Source: an uncultured Clostridia bacterium
Lineage (GTDB): Bacteria > Bacillota > Clostridia > Oscillospirales > Acutalibacteraceae
Assembly: GCA_947572385.1 (NCBI GenBank)
Contig: CANPBX010000009.1
Span: 1 to 64,000, forward strand
Direction of reading: 5' to 3'
DNA: 64,000 bases
Shown: piece by piece, positions 36,420-45,574 of the stretch
Position numbering within the stretch: position 1 is the first letter of the stretch
How the letters are laid out: every line of letters starts with the position of its first letter
Translations under genes and position numbers: made by a program
The notes under the pieces: generated by a model
Told to the model about the DNA's origin: nothing
Seen by the model: only the letters and a program-made list of their open reading frames with translations
The model's database searches: none

Positions 36420-38384
36420 TTACTCCGAAGCCAAGGTGAATTGGTCCACCAGCTGCTTTAGGCCGTTGGCCTCCGCAGAAAGCTCCTCGCTTGCAGCCGC
36501 GCTCTGCTCCGCCGTAGCGGAGTTGCTCTGCACCACCGTGGATATCTGCTCCACGCCCTCGGTTATCTGGGCGATGGATTCCGTCTGCTTCTCCACAGCC
36601 TCCACCACCAGGCCCATCTGTTCGGTCACGTGCCCGGCGTAAACGCTGGTCTGCTCCAGTGAGCCGGTGACCTTGCCCACCACCTCGCTGCCCTCGCTGA
36701 CAGCGGCTATAGACGTCTCAATAAGGCTCTTCGTGGCCTTTGCCGCCTGGTCTGACTTGTTGGCAAGGTTCCTCACCTCGTCTGCCACCACGGCAAAGCC
36801 CTTGCCCGCCGAGCCGGCCCTTGCGGCCTCAACGGCGGCGTTCAGGGCAAGTATATTGGTCTGGAAGGCTATATTCTCAATGGTCTCGATTATCTTGCTG
36901 ATCTCCTGGGAGGACTCGGATATCCTGCCCATAGCTGTGTTAAGCTCCTCCACATAGCCCACGCTTATCCCCAGCTGCGCCCCGGCCCGGTTTACAAACT
37001 GCCCGGCCTCCTCGGCGGCTACGGAGGTGCGCTTGGCGCTCTCGGATATCTCGTTTATGGTTGCCGCCAGCTCCTGCGTGGCGCTGGCCTGCTCCATAGA
37101 GCCCTGACTCAAAGCCTGGGCCCCGTTTGACACCTGGCCGCTGGCGCTGGACACCTGCCCCGCCGAGGCGTCTATCTGGCGTATGGTCCCGCTGAGCTCC
37201 ACCTTAAGGTTGCGCATAGACTCCAGGATACTCTGGAAATCACCCACATAGGCCTCCCTATGGGCGGAGACTATATCGAAGTTCTGGTTTGCCATCTGGT
37301 TCAAGAGATGATCGATGTCGTGGATAATGGTGTTGAGCCCTGCCACCATCTCCCCGGTAGAGCGGGTGAGCTCGGCTGTCTCGTCCCTGCCAACAGCCTC
37401 AGGGGCCGGGGACTCCAGGTCGCCCTCCACCAGGAGCTTCATCCTGGCGGCGCAGGCCCGCATGGGCTTGCTGATATTGCTGGAGAGCTTCAGGGCCACC
37501 ACTACGGAGGCCATAATTGACACGATTATCACCAGCACGTTCAGGAACATGCCGAAATATGTGTCCGCAAGGTAGTTTATCTCCGGGGAGGCCACCGCCA
37601 CGCTCCAGCCGTCTGTGCCTCCTACCGGGGCATAGGCCAGGAACCTTGGGCCGTCGGAGGACTTTATGCGCCCGAAGCCGTTCTCGCCCCTGCGCATGGC
37701 CTCATGCAGGGCCGCGCGGGACTTGAGGGAGGGGTCGCTTGCAGCCTCGTTCTCCACGTTCTGGGTGGTGATGGTCTCGAGGGTTATGTCGGCTATGGTG
37801 TCGCCGTTCTTGTTTATCATGTACGCCCGGCAGTTTTCCCCTATCTTAATAGAGGAGACTATGTCGTTGAGGAAGGTCTCATGGGGCACAAAATACACCA
37901 CCCCGGCTATATTCCCCTCTGCCGAGTACAGCGGCGCCGCCACCATAATGGACAGCTCCCCGGTTATCTTGCTGATAAGGGGCTCGGATACATAGGTATT
38001 CCCCTGCATGGCCTCCTGCACATACTCACGGTCCGAGTAGTCCTTGCCGTCGAAAATGCTGATACCGTCCGCGCCGATCACATTGCCCCTCTGGAAATCG
38101 TGCAGGGCCACGCGCTCGTCTATGACCGCCTGCTTCTCCTCCAGCGGCACCTCAGGGTCCGCCAGCTGGCTCACAAGGCCCGTGTCCGTAGCCACGTTCT
38201 TGTATGCCGAGAGCTCCTGCTCCACCCGGCTTGCAGCCAGGGTAGCGGTCTGGCTCATCATCCGCTCCACCGTAGCAAGGGTGCTCCGGTAGTTCAGGGT
38301 CATGCTTGCTGTCCCTACCACCAGCAGGGCGGCCAGGACCGTTGCCATAAGGCAGACCGTGATTTTTTTGCGTATTGTTTTCAT
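36420..38384 (-). CDS. methyl-accepting chemotaxis protein with dCache sensor
   Basis: A 654-residue transmembrane chemoreceptor. Membrane helix 1 is near residues 10-30; an extracellular double Cache domain (31-280) includes [20 protein letters not shown] and [13 protein letters not shown]; helix 2 lies near 286-306 ([17 protein letters not shown]); HAMP follows; and the signalling hairpin has [20 protein letters not shown] and [13 protein letters not shown]. The ligand is probably a small organic acid or amino acid. No CheR pentapeptide is at the C-terminus (FTLASE). No other che or flagellar gene is in the window. Confidence 0.93.
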   Translation of the reverse strand: MKTIRKKITVCLMATVLAALLVVGTASMTLNYRSTLATVERMMSQTATLAASRVEQELSAYKNVATDTGLVSQLADPEVPLEEKQAVIDERVALHDFQRGNVIGADGISIFDGKDYSDREYVQEAMQGNTYVSEPLISKITGELSIMVAAPLYSAEGNIAGVVYFVPHETFLNDIVSSIKIGENCRAYMINKNGDTIADITLETITTQNVENEAASDPSLKSRAALHEAMRRGENGFGRIKSSDGPRFLAYAPVGGTDGWSVAVASPEINYLADTYFGMFLNVLVIIVSIMASVVVALKLSSNISKPMRACAARMKLLVEGDLESPAPEAVGRDETAELTRSTGEMVAGLNTIIHDIDHLLNQMANQNFDIVSAHREAYVGDFQSILESMRNLKVELSGTIRQIDASAGQVSSASGQVSNGAQALSQGSMEQASATQELAATINEISESAKRTSVAAEEAGQFVNRAGAQLGISVGYVEELNTAMGRISESSQEISKIIETIENIAFQTNILALNAAVEAARAGSAGKGFAVVADEVRNLANKSDQAAKATKSLIETSIAAVSEGSEVVGKVTGSLEQTSVYAGHVTEQMGLVVEAVEKQTESIAQITEGVEQISTVVQSNSATAEQSAAASEELSAEANGLKQLVDQFTLASE

Positions 38385-38445
38385 CAGTATTCACCTCATA
38401 AAGGGCCGTTTCCCGGTCCAAATTTGACCTCTTAAAACAGACTCA

Positions 38446-39339
38446 CTAGTATGGCTCCATGCAGATATCCAGATCCACGCTGGTCTCTATCCCCGGCACG
38501 CTCCCGCCGTCGGTATACTGCCAGATACGGAAATTGTACGCCATTGACGGCAGGGGATTATACTCGGCGTACCAGAAGTCATAGTCCCTGAGCTCTTCCA
38601 GATCATAAAAATTATATGCCTGGTTCTTATTGAAGTAGACACATGGGATATATCCCGCCTCCTTCACCCGCTTGCAGAAAGCCGCGGCGCATTTCGTCAC
38701 CGTATCCCCCGTACAGCCGTGGGCCCGAAGGCTGTTCTCCGGCAGCTCCTCAGAGGGGACCGGGGGCTCCCAGTCAAATACCACCGGGTACTCAAGCTTC
38801 TCCCCCTGCAGCTTCTCTATAATAAAGCCGGCCTCCGCCGCGGCCTCGCTCTCGGTCACCGCCTGGGAGAAGAAGTATACGCCCCTCTTCACCCCCGCGC
38901 TGCCGGCATTCTTCATGTTCTCCTGGAACCGGCTGTCCTCAGTCAGCAGCCCCTGGGTCATGCCCCGGTAGCCCGCCCTGATAAATGCAAAGTCTATCCC
39001 CGAGGCCTTCACCGCGTACCAGTCTATCTCCCCCTGAAACTCTGACACGTCTATGCCCACGGCGGCGTTCTTATACCTGGTCACGCCGTCCTCTCCTGTG
39101 GAAAAGCCCTCATGGTCGTACTTCATCTCGGGAATGTCAAAGTCGGGTATTATCTTCTCGCCGTCGTATATATCGTCCACAAGGCGCATACCGTCAGGGA
39201 TGATCCGCGACGGCTCAGCCGGCAGCTCTTCCTCCTCTGAGCCGCCGGTGACAAGCACGATCGTCACCGTCAGCACCACCACGAAAAGCGCCACGCCCGC
39301 GCATATAAACGAAAACTTTTTTATATTTTCCCTATTCAA
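38446..39339 (-). CDS. GH25 lysozyme, membrane-anchored
   Basis: A 297-residue muramidase. An N-terminal membrane anchor or signal (residues 10-31, CAGVALFVVVLTVTIVLV) leads to a linker and the GH25 barrel from residue 94. Catalytic acids are all present: D97 in VGIDVSEFQGEIDW, the DxE pair D189/E191 in VVFDWEPP, and a late Asp in SVDLDICMEPY. It would cleave beta-1,4 bonds of peptidoglycan outside the cell. It lies 28 bases downstream of a second GH25-like gene whose catalytic acids are lost; the two are probably one transcript. Confidence 0.92.
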   Translation of the reverse strand: MNRENIKKFSFICAGVALFVVVLTVTIVLVTGGSEEEELPAEPSRIIPDGMRLVDDIYDGEKIIPDFDIPEMKYDHEGFSTGEDGVTRYKNAAVGIDVSEFQGEIDWYAVKASGIDFAFIRAGYRGMTQGLLTEDSRFQENMKNAGSAGVKRGVYFFSQAVTESEAAAEAGFIIEKLQGEKLEYPVVFDWEPPVPSEELPENSLRAHGCTGDTVTKCAAAFCKRVKEAGYIPCVYFNKNQAYNFYDLEELRDYDFWYAEYNPLPSMAYNFRIWQYTDGGSVPGIETSVDLDICMEPY

Positions 39340-39367
39340 ACGCTGCCTCCTTTTCCTGGCAAAAAGT

Positions 39368-40261
39368 TTATTTGCCGTATTTTTTTAGCGCGATATTCAC
39401 CGGGACCGGCTCCGGTATGCCCGGCACCTTCCCCTCCTCTGTGTACTGCCAGATCTTAAAGTCATAGTAGAAGCTGGGGGATGGCTTGTACTCACCGTAC
39501 CACAGGTCATAGCCCGCAAGCCTTGACAGGTCCAGCTTGCCGTAGGCCATGCCCTTCTCGGCGAAATAGCAGGGGGTATGCCCCGCGACGCTTATCTTCT
39601 TGCAGAAGGAGTCTATGTACCCGGTGACCTGGTCGCCGTTGCGGCTCACAGTCCGGGAGGTCTCGTCCTGGCTGCCGTCCTCCTTCAGGTCGTACTCCCA
39701 GAAAATGCCAATGGGATATTTCACCTCGTATTCCCTTATCTGCTCTAATACAAAGGCGGCCTCATCCTCGGCCTCGGTGTCCTCAACGGCCTTTGAGTAG
39801 AAGTACACCCCCACAGGCAGGCCCACAGAGGCCGCGCCCTGCATGTTCTCATGGAACTTCTGATCCACGCGTATGCGGCCCTTCTTCTTCTCCCTGATCC
39901 CCACGCGCACCATTACAAAGTCTATATTGCCGCTTTCCTTAACCTGGTTCCAGTCTATATCCCCCTTCTTCTCGTTGACGGATATGCCCACGAATGAGTC
40001 ACCGCTGCCCACAAAGGATACGGTGTCGTCCTCCTCGGCAAAGTCCTCCGGGCCAAATCTGCTGGTGGCCACATTCTCATAGTAGTGTATAGTCATCTTG
40101 CCTTCCCACATATCGTCCACCTCTGCGGTGGATCCGTTGCGGCTTATCATATTCACCGCGCTGGTCCTGGGCCCCTGGGCCAGTGTGAGCGCGGATACCG
40201 CCACTATCACCGCCACTAAAAGCACCGTTATAGTTATAAACAGAGAACGCCTGGCGTTCAT
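39368..40261 (-). CDS. GH25-like protein missing most catalytic acids (pseudoenzyme)
   Basis: A 297-residue membrane-anchored homologue of its neighbour. The barrel is recognisable (DIDWNQVKESGNIDFVMVRV, GLPVGVYFYSKAVED, YDFKIWQYTEEGKVPGI). At aligned active-site positions the first Asp is Ser94 (VGISVNE), the Asp of DxE is Phe187 (IFWEYD; Glu189 kept), and the late Asp is Asn (PVNIALKKYG). Hydrolysis is therefore unlikely; a peptidoglycan-binding or regulatory role is possible. The reading frame is otherwise intact, so it is maintained. The start is ATG 40261; an ATG nine bases earlier is too close to AAAGGG. Confidence 0.85.
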   Translation of the reverse strand: MNARRSLFITITVLLVAVIVAVSALTLAQGPRTSAVNMISRNGSTAEVDDMWEGKMTIHYYENVATSRFGPEDFAEEDDTVSFVGSGDSFVGISVNEKKGDIDWNQVKESGNIDFVMVRVGIREKKKGRIRVDQKFHENMQGAASVGLPVGVYFYSKAVEDTEAEDEAAFVLEQIREYEVKYPIGIFWEYDLKEDGSQDETSRTVSRNGDQVTGYIDSFCKKISVAGHTPCYFAEKGMAYGKLDLSRLAGYDLWYGEYKPSPSFYYDFKIWQYTEEGKVPGIPEPVPVNIALKKYGK

Positions 40262-40301
40262 TATAGTCATCCCTTTCGGCTTGGAGTCTCATTTCCCCCC
40301 T

Positions 40302-40330
40302 ATTATACAGGAAAACTGTCGAAAAGGCAA
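40302..40330 (-). promoter_or_regulatory. promoter of the GH25 pair
   Basis: Minus-strand TTGCCT (40330-40325), 17-base spacer, perfect TATAAT (40307-40302). Confidence 0.7.
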
Positions 40331-40358
40331 GGGGGGCAGGGTGGAAATACCTAGCGGT

Positions 40359-40697
40359 TTAGAGGGCAGGCCCCTGCCCTTCCAGATAACCCCTGCCCCA
40401 GTCGCACATGGCGCAGAGGATCGGCGCGAGGCTGCTGCCTAAGTCCGTCAGGGAATACTCAGTCCTCGGCGGCACCACAGGGTATACCTTCCTGTCCACC
40501 AGCCCGTCCCTCTCCAGCTCCCTGAGCTGCTGGGCCAGCATTTTGTCCGTTGCCCTGGGCACCAGCCTGTGCAGCTCACTGTACCGCAGGGTTCCGCCCA
40601 TAAGGTGCCAGAGTATAACAGGCTTATATTTCCCGCCTATCAGGTCAATAGTGGCCTCCACCGGGCAGTCGTATCCGCCCCTGCATTTAGCGCTCAT
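40359..40697 (-). CDS. HxlR family transcriptional regulator
   Basis: A 112-residue winged-helix regulator. CPVEATIDLIGGKYKPVILW, RYSELHRLVPRATDKMLAQQ and LRELERDGLVDRKVYP are the HxlR hallmarks; a cysteine near residue 11 is at the position often used for redox or electrophile sensing (HypR, YodB). It is divergent from a nitroreductase gene, the typical target of this family, and their -35 boxes overlap, so shared repression is likely. Confidence 0.9.
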   Translation of the reverse strand: MSAKCRGGYDCPVEATIDLIGGKYKPVILWHLMGGTLRYSELHRLVPRATDKMLAQQLRELERDGLVDRKVYPVVPPRTEYSLTDLGSSLAPILCAMCDWGRGYLEGQGPAL

Positions 40698-40728
40698 GAT
40701 CTTCTCCCCTAACTTTCCAAATAGATAG

Positions 40729-40778
40729 TATATACCCTAAAAGTGCATTCTTGTCAAAGTCTTTGTTTATGATATGAT
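40729..40778. promoter_or_regulatory. overlapping back-to-back promoters of HxlR and nitroreductase
   Basis: Minus strand: TTGACA (40757-40752), 17-base spacer, TATATA (40734-40729). Plus strand: TTGTCA (40751-40756), 16-base spacer, TATGAT (40773-40778). The two -35 hexamers occupy the same seven bases, so only one polymerase can bind at a time. Confidence 0.7.
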
Positions 40779-40829
40779 TATAGTACAGGAATACCTGAAA
40801 TTCAAGCTTAATAACAGGAGGAACTATTT

Positions 40830-41360
40830 ATGAGCTTTTTGGAAATGGCAAGATCCCGCTGCTCAGTCCGCGGGTACACAGGCAGGAAAGTTGAGCCTGA
40901 GAAGCTGGAGAAAATACTGTCAGCCGCACACGCGGCCCCCACAGCCGCCAACCTCCAGCCGGTCCGGCTTATCGTTGTGCAGGGGCAGGAGGGCCTGGAC
41001 AAGCTTGGGACGGCCGCGAATATTTACGGCGCCCCCCTGGCTATAATTGTCTGCTCCCGGCCTGCCAGGGCCTGGACCCGCCCTCTGGACGGCAAAAACA
41101 CCTCGGACATAGACGCGTCTATTCTGACGGACCATATGATGCTCGAGGCCACGGAGCTGGGGCTGGGCACATTATGGATATGCCATTTTAAGCCCGATAT
41201 TATCCGCCGGGAATTCGCCCTCCCCCAGGGCCTGGAGCCGGTCAACATCCTAGCTGTGGGGTATGCGTCAGGCGCTCCCGCCAGCCCGGACCGCCACGCT
41301 GTACAGCGCATTCCCATAGCCAGCCTTGTCAGCTTTGAGATGTACAGCCCCGGGGAATAG
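40830..41360 (+). CDS. nitroreductase family protein
   Basis: A 176-residue FMN-dependent NAD(P)H oxidoreductase. The FMN-binding N-terminus reads ARSRCSVRGYTGRKVEPEKL, followed by AAHAAPTAANLQPVRLIVVQ and the family's ATELGLGTLWICHF. Members reduce nitro compounds, quinones or similar electrophiles. AGGAGG precedes ATG 40830. The divergent HxlR gene is its probable regulator. Confidence 0.9.
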   Translation: MSFLEMARSRCSVRGYTGRKVEPEKLEKILSAAHAAPTAANLQPVRLIVVQGQEGLDKLGTAANIYGAPLAIIVCSRPARAWTRPLDGKNTSDIDASILTDHMMLEATELGLGTLWICHFKPDIIRREFALPQGLEPVNILAVGYASGAPASPDRHAVQRIPIASLVSFEMYSPGE

Positions 41361-41419
41361 TGCCATGCCTTACGTTATATTGTCAAAGCCCGAAGCAATA
41401 ACTGATACTAAGCGAAAGC

Positions 41420-41448
41420 TTGCCCTTTAAGAATTTTTATGTTATAAT
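41420..41448 (+). promoter_or_regulatory. promoter of the GNAT-MarR fusion gene
   Basis: TTGCCC (41420-41425), 17-base spacer, perfect TATAAT (41443-41448) with TG extension. Confidence 0.7.
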
Positions 41449-41491
41449 ATAAAGCTATAGTAAAACTGTCAATCGAAAGGACCGGGCTTTT

Positions 41492-42493
41492 ATGTATCTT
41501 CGCACCCTCAATATTGAAGAAATGGGCAGCCTCTATACCCCCTGCCTAAAGCGTGACTTCCCTCCCGACGAGCTAATGCCCTGGAAGCTCATGGAGCCTC
41601 TGATACGCAAGGGCTTCCAGCGCTCGGTGGGCTTCTTCGACAGTGAGGGCCTTGCGGCATATGCCCTGTTTATAACCGACGGCGGGGATAGCCCGAGGAC
41701 TGCCCTGCTCAACTACTTCGCCGTGGAGCCCCAGCGCCGGGGCTCCGGTATCGGCACCGAGTGCCTCAGGCTCATGCGGGAGGCGCTCAGGGGCCGGGGG
41801 TGCAGAATAATCTTTGAGGTGGAGGACCCTGAGGCCGCCCCCGACCCTGATTACGCCCGCCGCCGCATAGACTTCTACAAGCGGGGCGGGGCCAGGTCCA
41901 CCGGGGTGGGCTCCACCCTGTTCGGGGTCGAGTACCTTATAATGGTGCTGGAGTCCGAAGACATGGAAGCCGCCATTGCCGACCGGGAGCTTGCCGCCGA
42001 ACTTGACGCCCTCTACCATATCACCGTGGCGGCAAAGTTCAAGTTCGAGGAGGTCTGCCGGGTAAAGCTCAGAGAGAGCAGCAGCTTCAGCCGGGACCTC
42101 GGGCGCACCCTCACCTTCCTCATGCGCAGCCGCAAGCGCTTCATGGGGGAAAAGCTGAAGGAGTACGGTCTCTCCGGCGGGATGTACATGATACTCCTCC
42201 ACGTGGGCCGCCACCCCGGCTCCAGCCAGGACGCGGTTTCAGGCCACCTGTACCTTGACAAGTGCAGCGTGGCCCGGAAGGTAAAGAAGCTGGAGGAGCT
42301 TGGGTACCTCTACCGTGAGACCGACCAGAGCGACCGGCGGCAGAATAAGCTCTACCTCACAGAGAGCGGGCATGGCCTCACCCCCACCATCCGCAAATAC
42401 CTTGGCCAGTGGGGCAACGAGGTGACCGCTCCCCTCACGGGCGGGGAAAAGGAGGCCCTTATCGCCCTGCTGATGAAGACTATAAAAAACTAA
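41492..42493 (+). CDS. GNAT acetyltransferase fused to a MarR-type regulator
   Basis: A 333-residue protein. Residues 1-160 form a GNAT domain with motif A in LNYFAVEPQRRGSGIGTECL; residues about 195-330 form a MarR winged helix (YGLSGGMYMILLHVGRHPGS, DAVSGHLYLDKCSVARKVKK, then LGYLYRETDQSDRRQNKLYL). Known fusions usually have MarR first and GNAT second; the order is reversed here. It could acetylate a metabolite or protein and control its own gene in response. It has a private promoter and a strong terminator. Confidence 0.88.
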   Translation: MYLRTLNIEEMGSLYTPCLKRDFPPDELMPWKLMEPLIRKGFQRSVGFFDSEGLAAYALFITDGGDSPRTALLNYFAVEPQRRGSGIGTECLRLMREALRGRGCRIIFEVEDPEAAPDPDYARRRIDFYKRGGARSTGVGSTLFGVEYLIMVLESEDMEAAIADRELAAELDALYHITVAAKFKFEEVCRVKLRESSSFSRDLGRTLTFLMRSRKRFMGEKLKEYGLSGGMYMILLHVGRHPGSSQDAVSGHLYLDKCSVARKVKKLEELGYLYRETDQSDRRQNKLYLTESGHGLTPTIRKYLGQWGNEVTAPLTGGEKEALIALLMKTIKN

Positions 42494-42512
42494 TTAAAAA
42501 TTTATACAGCAA

Positions 42513-42547
42513 AGCGCCCGGCCCCGTATAAACCGGGGCCGGGCGCT
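42513..42547. terminator. bidirectional terminator between convergent genes
   Basis: A 14-bp perfect stem AGCGCCCGGCCCCG (42513-42526) with its complement (42534-42547) around a 7-base loop. U tracts are weak on both sides. Confidence 0.75.
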
Positions 42548-42554
42548 CTATATT

Positions 42555-43925
42555 TCAGCTCTCCCCCAGCACGTCCCAGGGGGTCAGCATTCCCAGAAGC
42601 GGCTGGTCGGGCTTGCCGTCCCTGGTTATGAATATAACGGAAACCCGCTTGTTCCTGGCCCGCACCTGCTCAAAGCGCCCCCGCACATAGATATATGTAG
42701 CGTTGGCAGGCACAAACTCATAGTTCTCCACGTGCTCCTCGACCGCCAGGTACCCCTTCATATCCTTTATGGTGGTCTCCGGCGTCAGACCCCTGCCGCG
42801 GTTTTTCAGGAGATAGCGCATGACCGAGCCGGAGCTAAACACCCCATAGAACCGGTCCTCCTTCATGACCGGCACGTGGGAGTAGCCGTTCTTCTCCATA
42901 AGCTCCATGACCCGCAGGACCTTCTGTGCCGCCCCCACCTTCAACACCCGGTCCCCCCGGGTGGCGTAGTCGATAGCCAGCGGCGGCCTCTGCACAAAGT
43001 CCAGCACCTCCCGCAGGGCCTCCACCACCGGCTGTGACGGCACCACCACCGGCTCTCCGTCCATATTGGCGCTGTGGGCCATAAGGTTCCTGATATGCCT
43101 GCATATGTCCAGCTTATCCCTTACGGGGGCGCTCTCATAGTCCTTTATAAACTCATATACCGCGCTGGTATAATGCCTGCGGGAGTTTCTGAATTTGTCC
43201 TCAAGCTCATCCTCCACCTGCTTATACAGGTCCAGGAACAGCTGGGCACGCTCCCTGCCGTCGGCGGTATTGTCCTTTGCCCCGGACATCGCCGTGCAGA
43301 GCCTTGTGAGCTCCCCCACGTCACCCGCCGTATACTCGGCCCCGGCCCCCTCCAGCTCCCCGGGGGCGGAGTAGCCGTAGCCCACGCCTATGCTCTCTAT
43401 GCCGCAGCACTTTGCCCCCTCTATGTCATAGCTCCTGTCCCCTATCATCACCACCTCTGAAAGGGGCGGCTCCCCCAGGAGCCTTAGGGCCTGGTCTATC
43501 ACATGGGCCTTGGTGGGCCTTGTGCCGTCGTCGCCTACCACATAGGTAAAGTACCGCTCGATATCCCTCATAGCCAGTATCTTTCTGGCCCCCTCCTCAC
43601 GCTTGGAGGTAGCCACACAGAGTGTGGCGCTGGAGCTCAGCCGGGCCAGTAGCCTGTCAATATTGGGGTACAGCGGGCTCTTGTACAGCCCCGCCGCGTT
43701 ATAGCGCTCCCTGTAGATTTTTATGGCCCGCTTTGCCTCGTTCTCCCCCATGCCGCAGAACTCCCGGAAGGAGTCCATTAGGGGCGGACCCACGAATTGC
43801 CGCAGGAACCCCTCCTCCTGGGGCGTCCAGCCCAGCTCAGACAGGGCGTACTGCACGCACTCGGTTATGCCCTGTCCGGTGTCGGCAAGTGTGCCGTCCA
43901 GGTCAAAGAGAAAGTATTTTTTCAT
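42555..43925 (-). CDS. HAD phosphatase fused to a HEPN-like helical region and a CBS pair
   Basis: A 456-residue fusion. Residues 1-210 are a HAD hydrolase of the phosphoglycolate phosphatase type (FDLDGTLAD, CVATSKREEGA, VVMIGDRSYDIEGAKCCG). A helical region (220-300) contains CRHIRNLMAHSANMDG, with an R-x4-H pattern like HEPN domains. The C-terminal part (about 310-456) looks like two CBS modules (VMELMEKNGYSHVPVMKEDR; LLGMLTPWDVLGES), which usually bind adenine nucleotides. The phosphatase may be controlled by nucleotide binding. It overlaps the Toprim gene upstream by four bases, so it belongs to the holA transcript. Confidence 0.8.
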   Translation of the reverse strand: MKKYFLFDLDGTLADTGQGITECVQYALSELGWTPQEEGFLRQFVGPPLMDSFREFCGMGENEAKRAIKIYRERYNAAGLYKSPLYPNIDRLLARLSSSATLCVATSKREEGARKILAMRDIERYFTYVVGDDGTRPTKAHVIDQALRLLGEPPLSEVVMIGDRSYDIEGAKCCGIESIGVGYGYSAPGELEGAGAEYTAGDVGELTRLCTAMSGAKDNTADGRERAQLFLDLYKQVEDELEDKFRNSRRHYTSAVYEFIKDYESAPVRDKLDICRHIRNLMAHSANMDGEPVVVPSQPVVEALREVLDFVQRPPLAIDYATRGDRVLKVGAAQKVLRVMELMEKNGYSHVPVMKEDRFYGVFSSGSVMRYLLKNRGRGLTPETTIKDMKGYLAVEEHVENYEFVPANATYIYVRGRFEQVRARNKRVSVIFITRDGKPDQPLLGMLTPWDVLGES

Positions 43926-44521
43926 GGGGTATCCTCTCCTTCCAGTGATAAAAGCTTCTCAAGCTCCTGTTTTGTGTACAGTGGATCCAGCACCTGCAAA
44001 AGCCCGTTTGCCGATAGCCTTTCCGGGAGGCCCAGCCGCTTTTGCAGGGCCTTCCTTCTCTCTGCCGAGCCCCCGCCTCCGCTAAGGCCCAGCTCGTACA
44101 GGTCGGCCTTTGTGAGCCCGTCATTACCCTTTTCCGCGGGGGCGTCCTCTATTGTGGCCCCCGCCCTTTTAAGGCACTCCTCCAATACTGGAAGGTCCAT
44201 CCCCTCGACCCCAAGCTTACCCTCCTTTGAGGGCCTTGCCTTGCGGCGCTCCTTGCCGTAGACATCCGGGATATAGGCATGCTTCACCTGCTTAGGCGGC
44301 AGGCAGGAGCTCAGCTTGCTTCGGATAAGGAAGCCCGCGCCGTCGCTGTCCGTCAGGATTATGACCCCCCGCTTCTCAGCCAGCCGCCTTATCAGCTCCA
44401 GCTTCTCCCGGTCGTTGAATATGGAAAAGCCCCCGGTCTCCACTATCGTGCCCTCTATAAGCGAGCTGAGCTTTGCCTTATCGCAGCGACCCTCCACTAT
44501 AACCGCTTCCTTCACCCTCAT
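43922..44521 (-). CDS. rnmV: Toprim protein related to ribonuclease M5
   Basis: A 199-residue protein. The N-terminal Toprim domain resembles RNase M5, which matures 5S rRNA: KEAVIVEGRCDKAKLSSLIE with the catalytic Glu, and GVIILTDSDGAGFLIRSKL with the acidic pair. It then has KHAYIPDVYGKERRKARPSK in place of the shorter RnmV segment and a DUF4093-like C-terminus. It is longer than Bacillus RnmV (about 186), so the exact substrate is not certain. It overlaps holA and the HAD gene by four bases each. Confidence 0.8.
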   Translation of the reverse strand: MRVKEAVIVEGRCDKAKLSSLIEGTIVETGGFSIFNDREKLELIRRLAEKRGVIILTDSDGAGFLIRSKLSSCLPPKQVKHAYIPDVYGKERRKARPSKEGKLGVEGMDLPVLEECLKRAGATIEDAPAEKGNDGLTKADLYELGLSGGGGSAERRKALQKRLGLPERLSANGLLQVLDPLYTKQELEKLLSLEGEDTP

Positions 44522-45573
44522 GAGCCCTGCACCGCCATCAGCAGCCTGGACATAAGCCCCTCCAGCACAAGCCTCGGGTCAAGGCTCGAGCCCTTCAGGG
44601 ACATATCCGCATTCACAAGCAGCTCCAGGCATTTCTTTATGCTCCTAAGGCTCAGCCTTCTGGAGGAGCGCTCGGCGTTTCTCAGCCTAAAGCTGCCCCC
44701 TCCCTTATACTCGGGGGCGTATTCGGTAACGGCGTCGCCTGTGAGCCCGCTCTCAAGGGCGGTCTTTACCCTGTACATATCGATATAGGCCGAGGCCATG
44801 GCGCCCAGCACCGACACAGGTTCCTCCCCCTGGGAGAGCACCTGGTCAAGTCCATTATATGCCGCCTCATATCTCCCCGCTGTCAGGTCCCCTACCATTT
44901 TAAACACCTTTATCTCGGCGCTCTTTGGGGTCAGCTCCTCCACACTCTCCGGGGTTATCTCCACACGTCCCAGGCCGAGGGTATAGGCGCAGAGCTTTTC
45001 AAGCTCCCGGCTAATGGTGTTAAGGTCCTTCCCCGCATACTCCATAAGCCTGTAGAAGCTTTTCTCCGGCAGCTCGCAGCCCTGGCGCTGGGCCCCCTTT
45101 CTCATCATCCTATACATATCCCCGTCCCCCATCTTCTGGAAGTCCACCATATAGCCGTGCTTCTCCGCCCTGTCCAGGAATTTTTTCCACTTTGCCGGCC
45201 TCTTTTTCGGGATATCGATGGTGGGGTAGTAGAACACCAGGGTGGCTGTGTCCGGCAGGCCCTCCATAAGCGAGCAGATACGCTCCAGGTCCTCGGAGGA
45301 TCTTGTCTCTGGGTCAAAGTCCGACACCGCAACGCATTTATGCTCCGCCATAAATGGCAGGGCCTCCACAGCGGCGGCTATCTTCTCGACCTCGGAGTCG
45401 TTTGTAAAGCGGGCGCTGTTAAACTCAGGGAAGCTCTCCCCGGAGGCCCTGTCTATCAGCTTCCCCGCGGCTGGCTTGAGCAGCAGCTTCTCCTCTCCCC
45501 AAAGAACGTAGAGCGAGGCAAGCTTCCCTAAGGATACCCTTTCCCTCAGCTCCTGCCTGGTCATCCCGGGCAT
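44518..45573 (-). CDS. holA: DNA polymerase III delta subunit
   Basis: Clamp-loader delta subunit, 351 residues, which opens the beta sliding clamp. The N-terminal domain starts LGKLASLYVLWGEEKLLLKP, with VEALPFMAEHKCVAVSDFD; the lid and C-terminal domains include SFYRLMEYAGKDLNTISREL and EIKVFKMVGDLTAGRYEAA. The length matches the Firmicute family. It is first in a tightly overlapping set holA-Toprim-HAD and lies just downstream of rnfB (1 base apart), so it may be read from the rnf transcript. Confidence 0.92.
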   Translation of the reverse strand: MPGMTRQELRERVSLGKLASLYVLWGEEKLLLKPAAGKLIDRASGESFPEFNSARFTNDSEVEKIAAAVEALPFMAEHKCVAVSDFDPETRSSEDLERICSLMEGLPDTATLVFYYPTIDIPKKRPAKWKKFLDRAEKHGYMVDFQKMGDGDMYRMMRKGAQRQGCELPEKSFYRLMEYAGKDLNTISRELEKLCAYTLGLGRVEITPESVEELTPKSAEIKVFKMVGDLTAGRYEAAYNGLDQVLSQGEEPVSVLGAMASAYIDMYRVKTALESGLTGDAVTEYAPEYKGGGSFRLRNAERSSRRLSLRSIKKCLELLVNADMSLKGSSLDPRLVLEGLMSRLLMAVQGS

Positions 45574-45574
45574 T

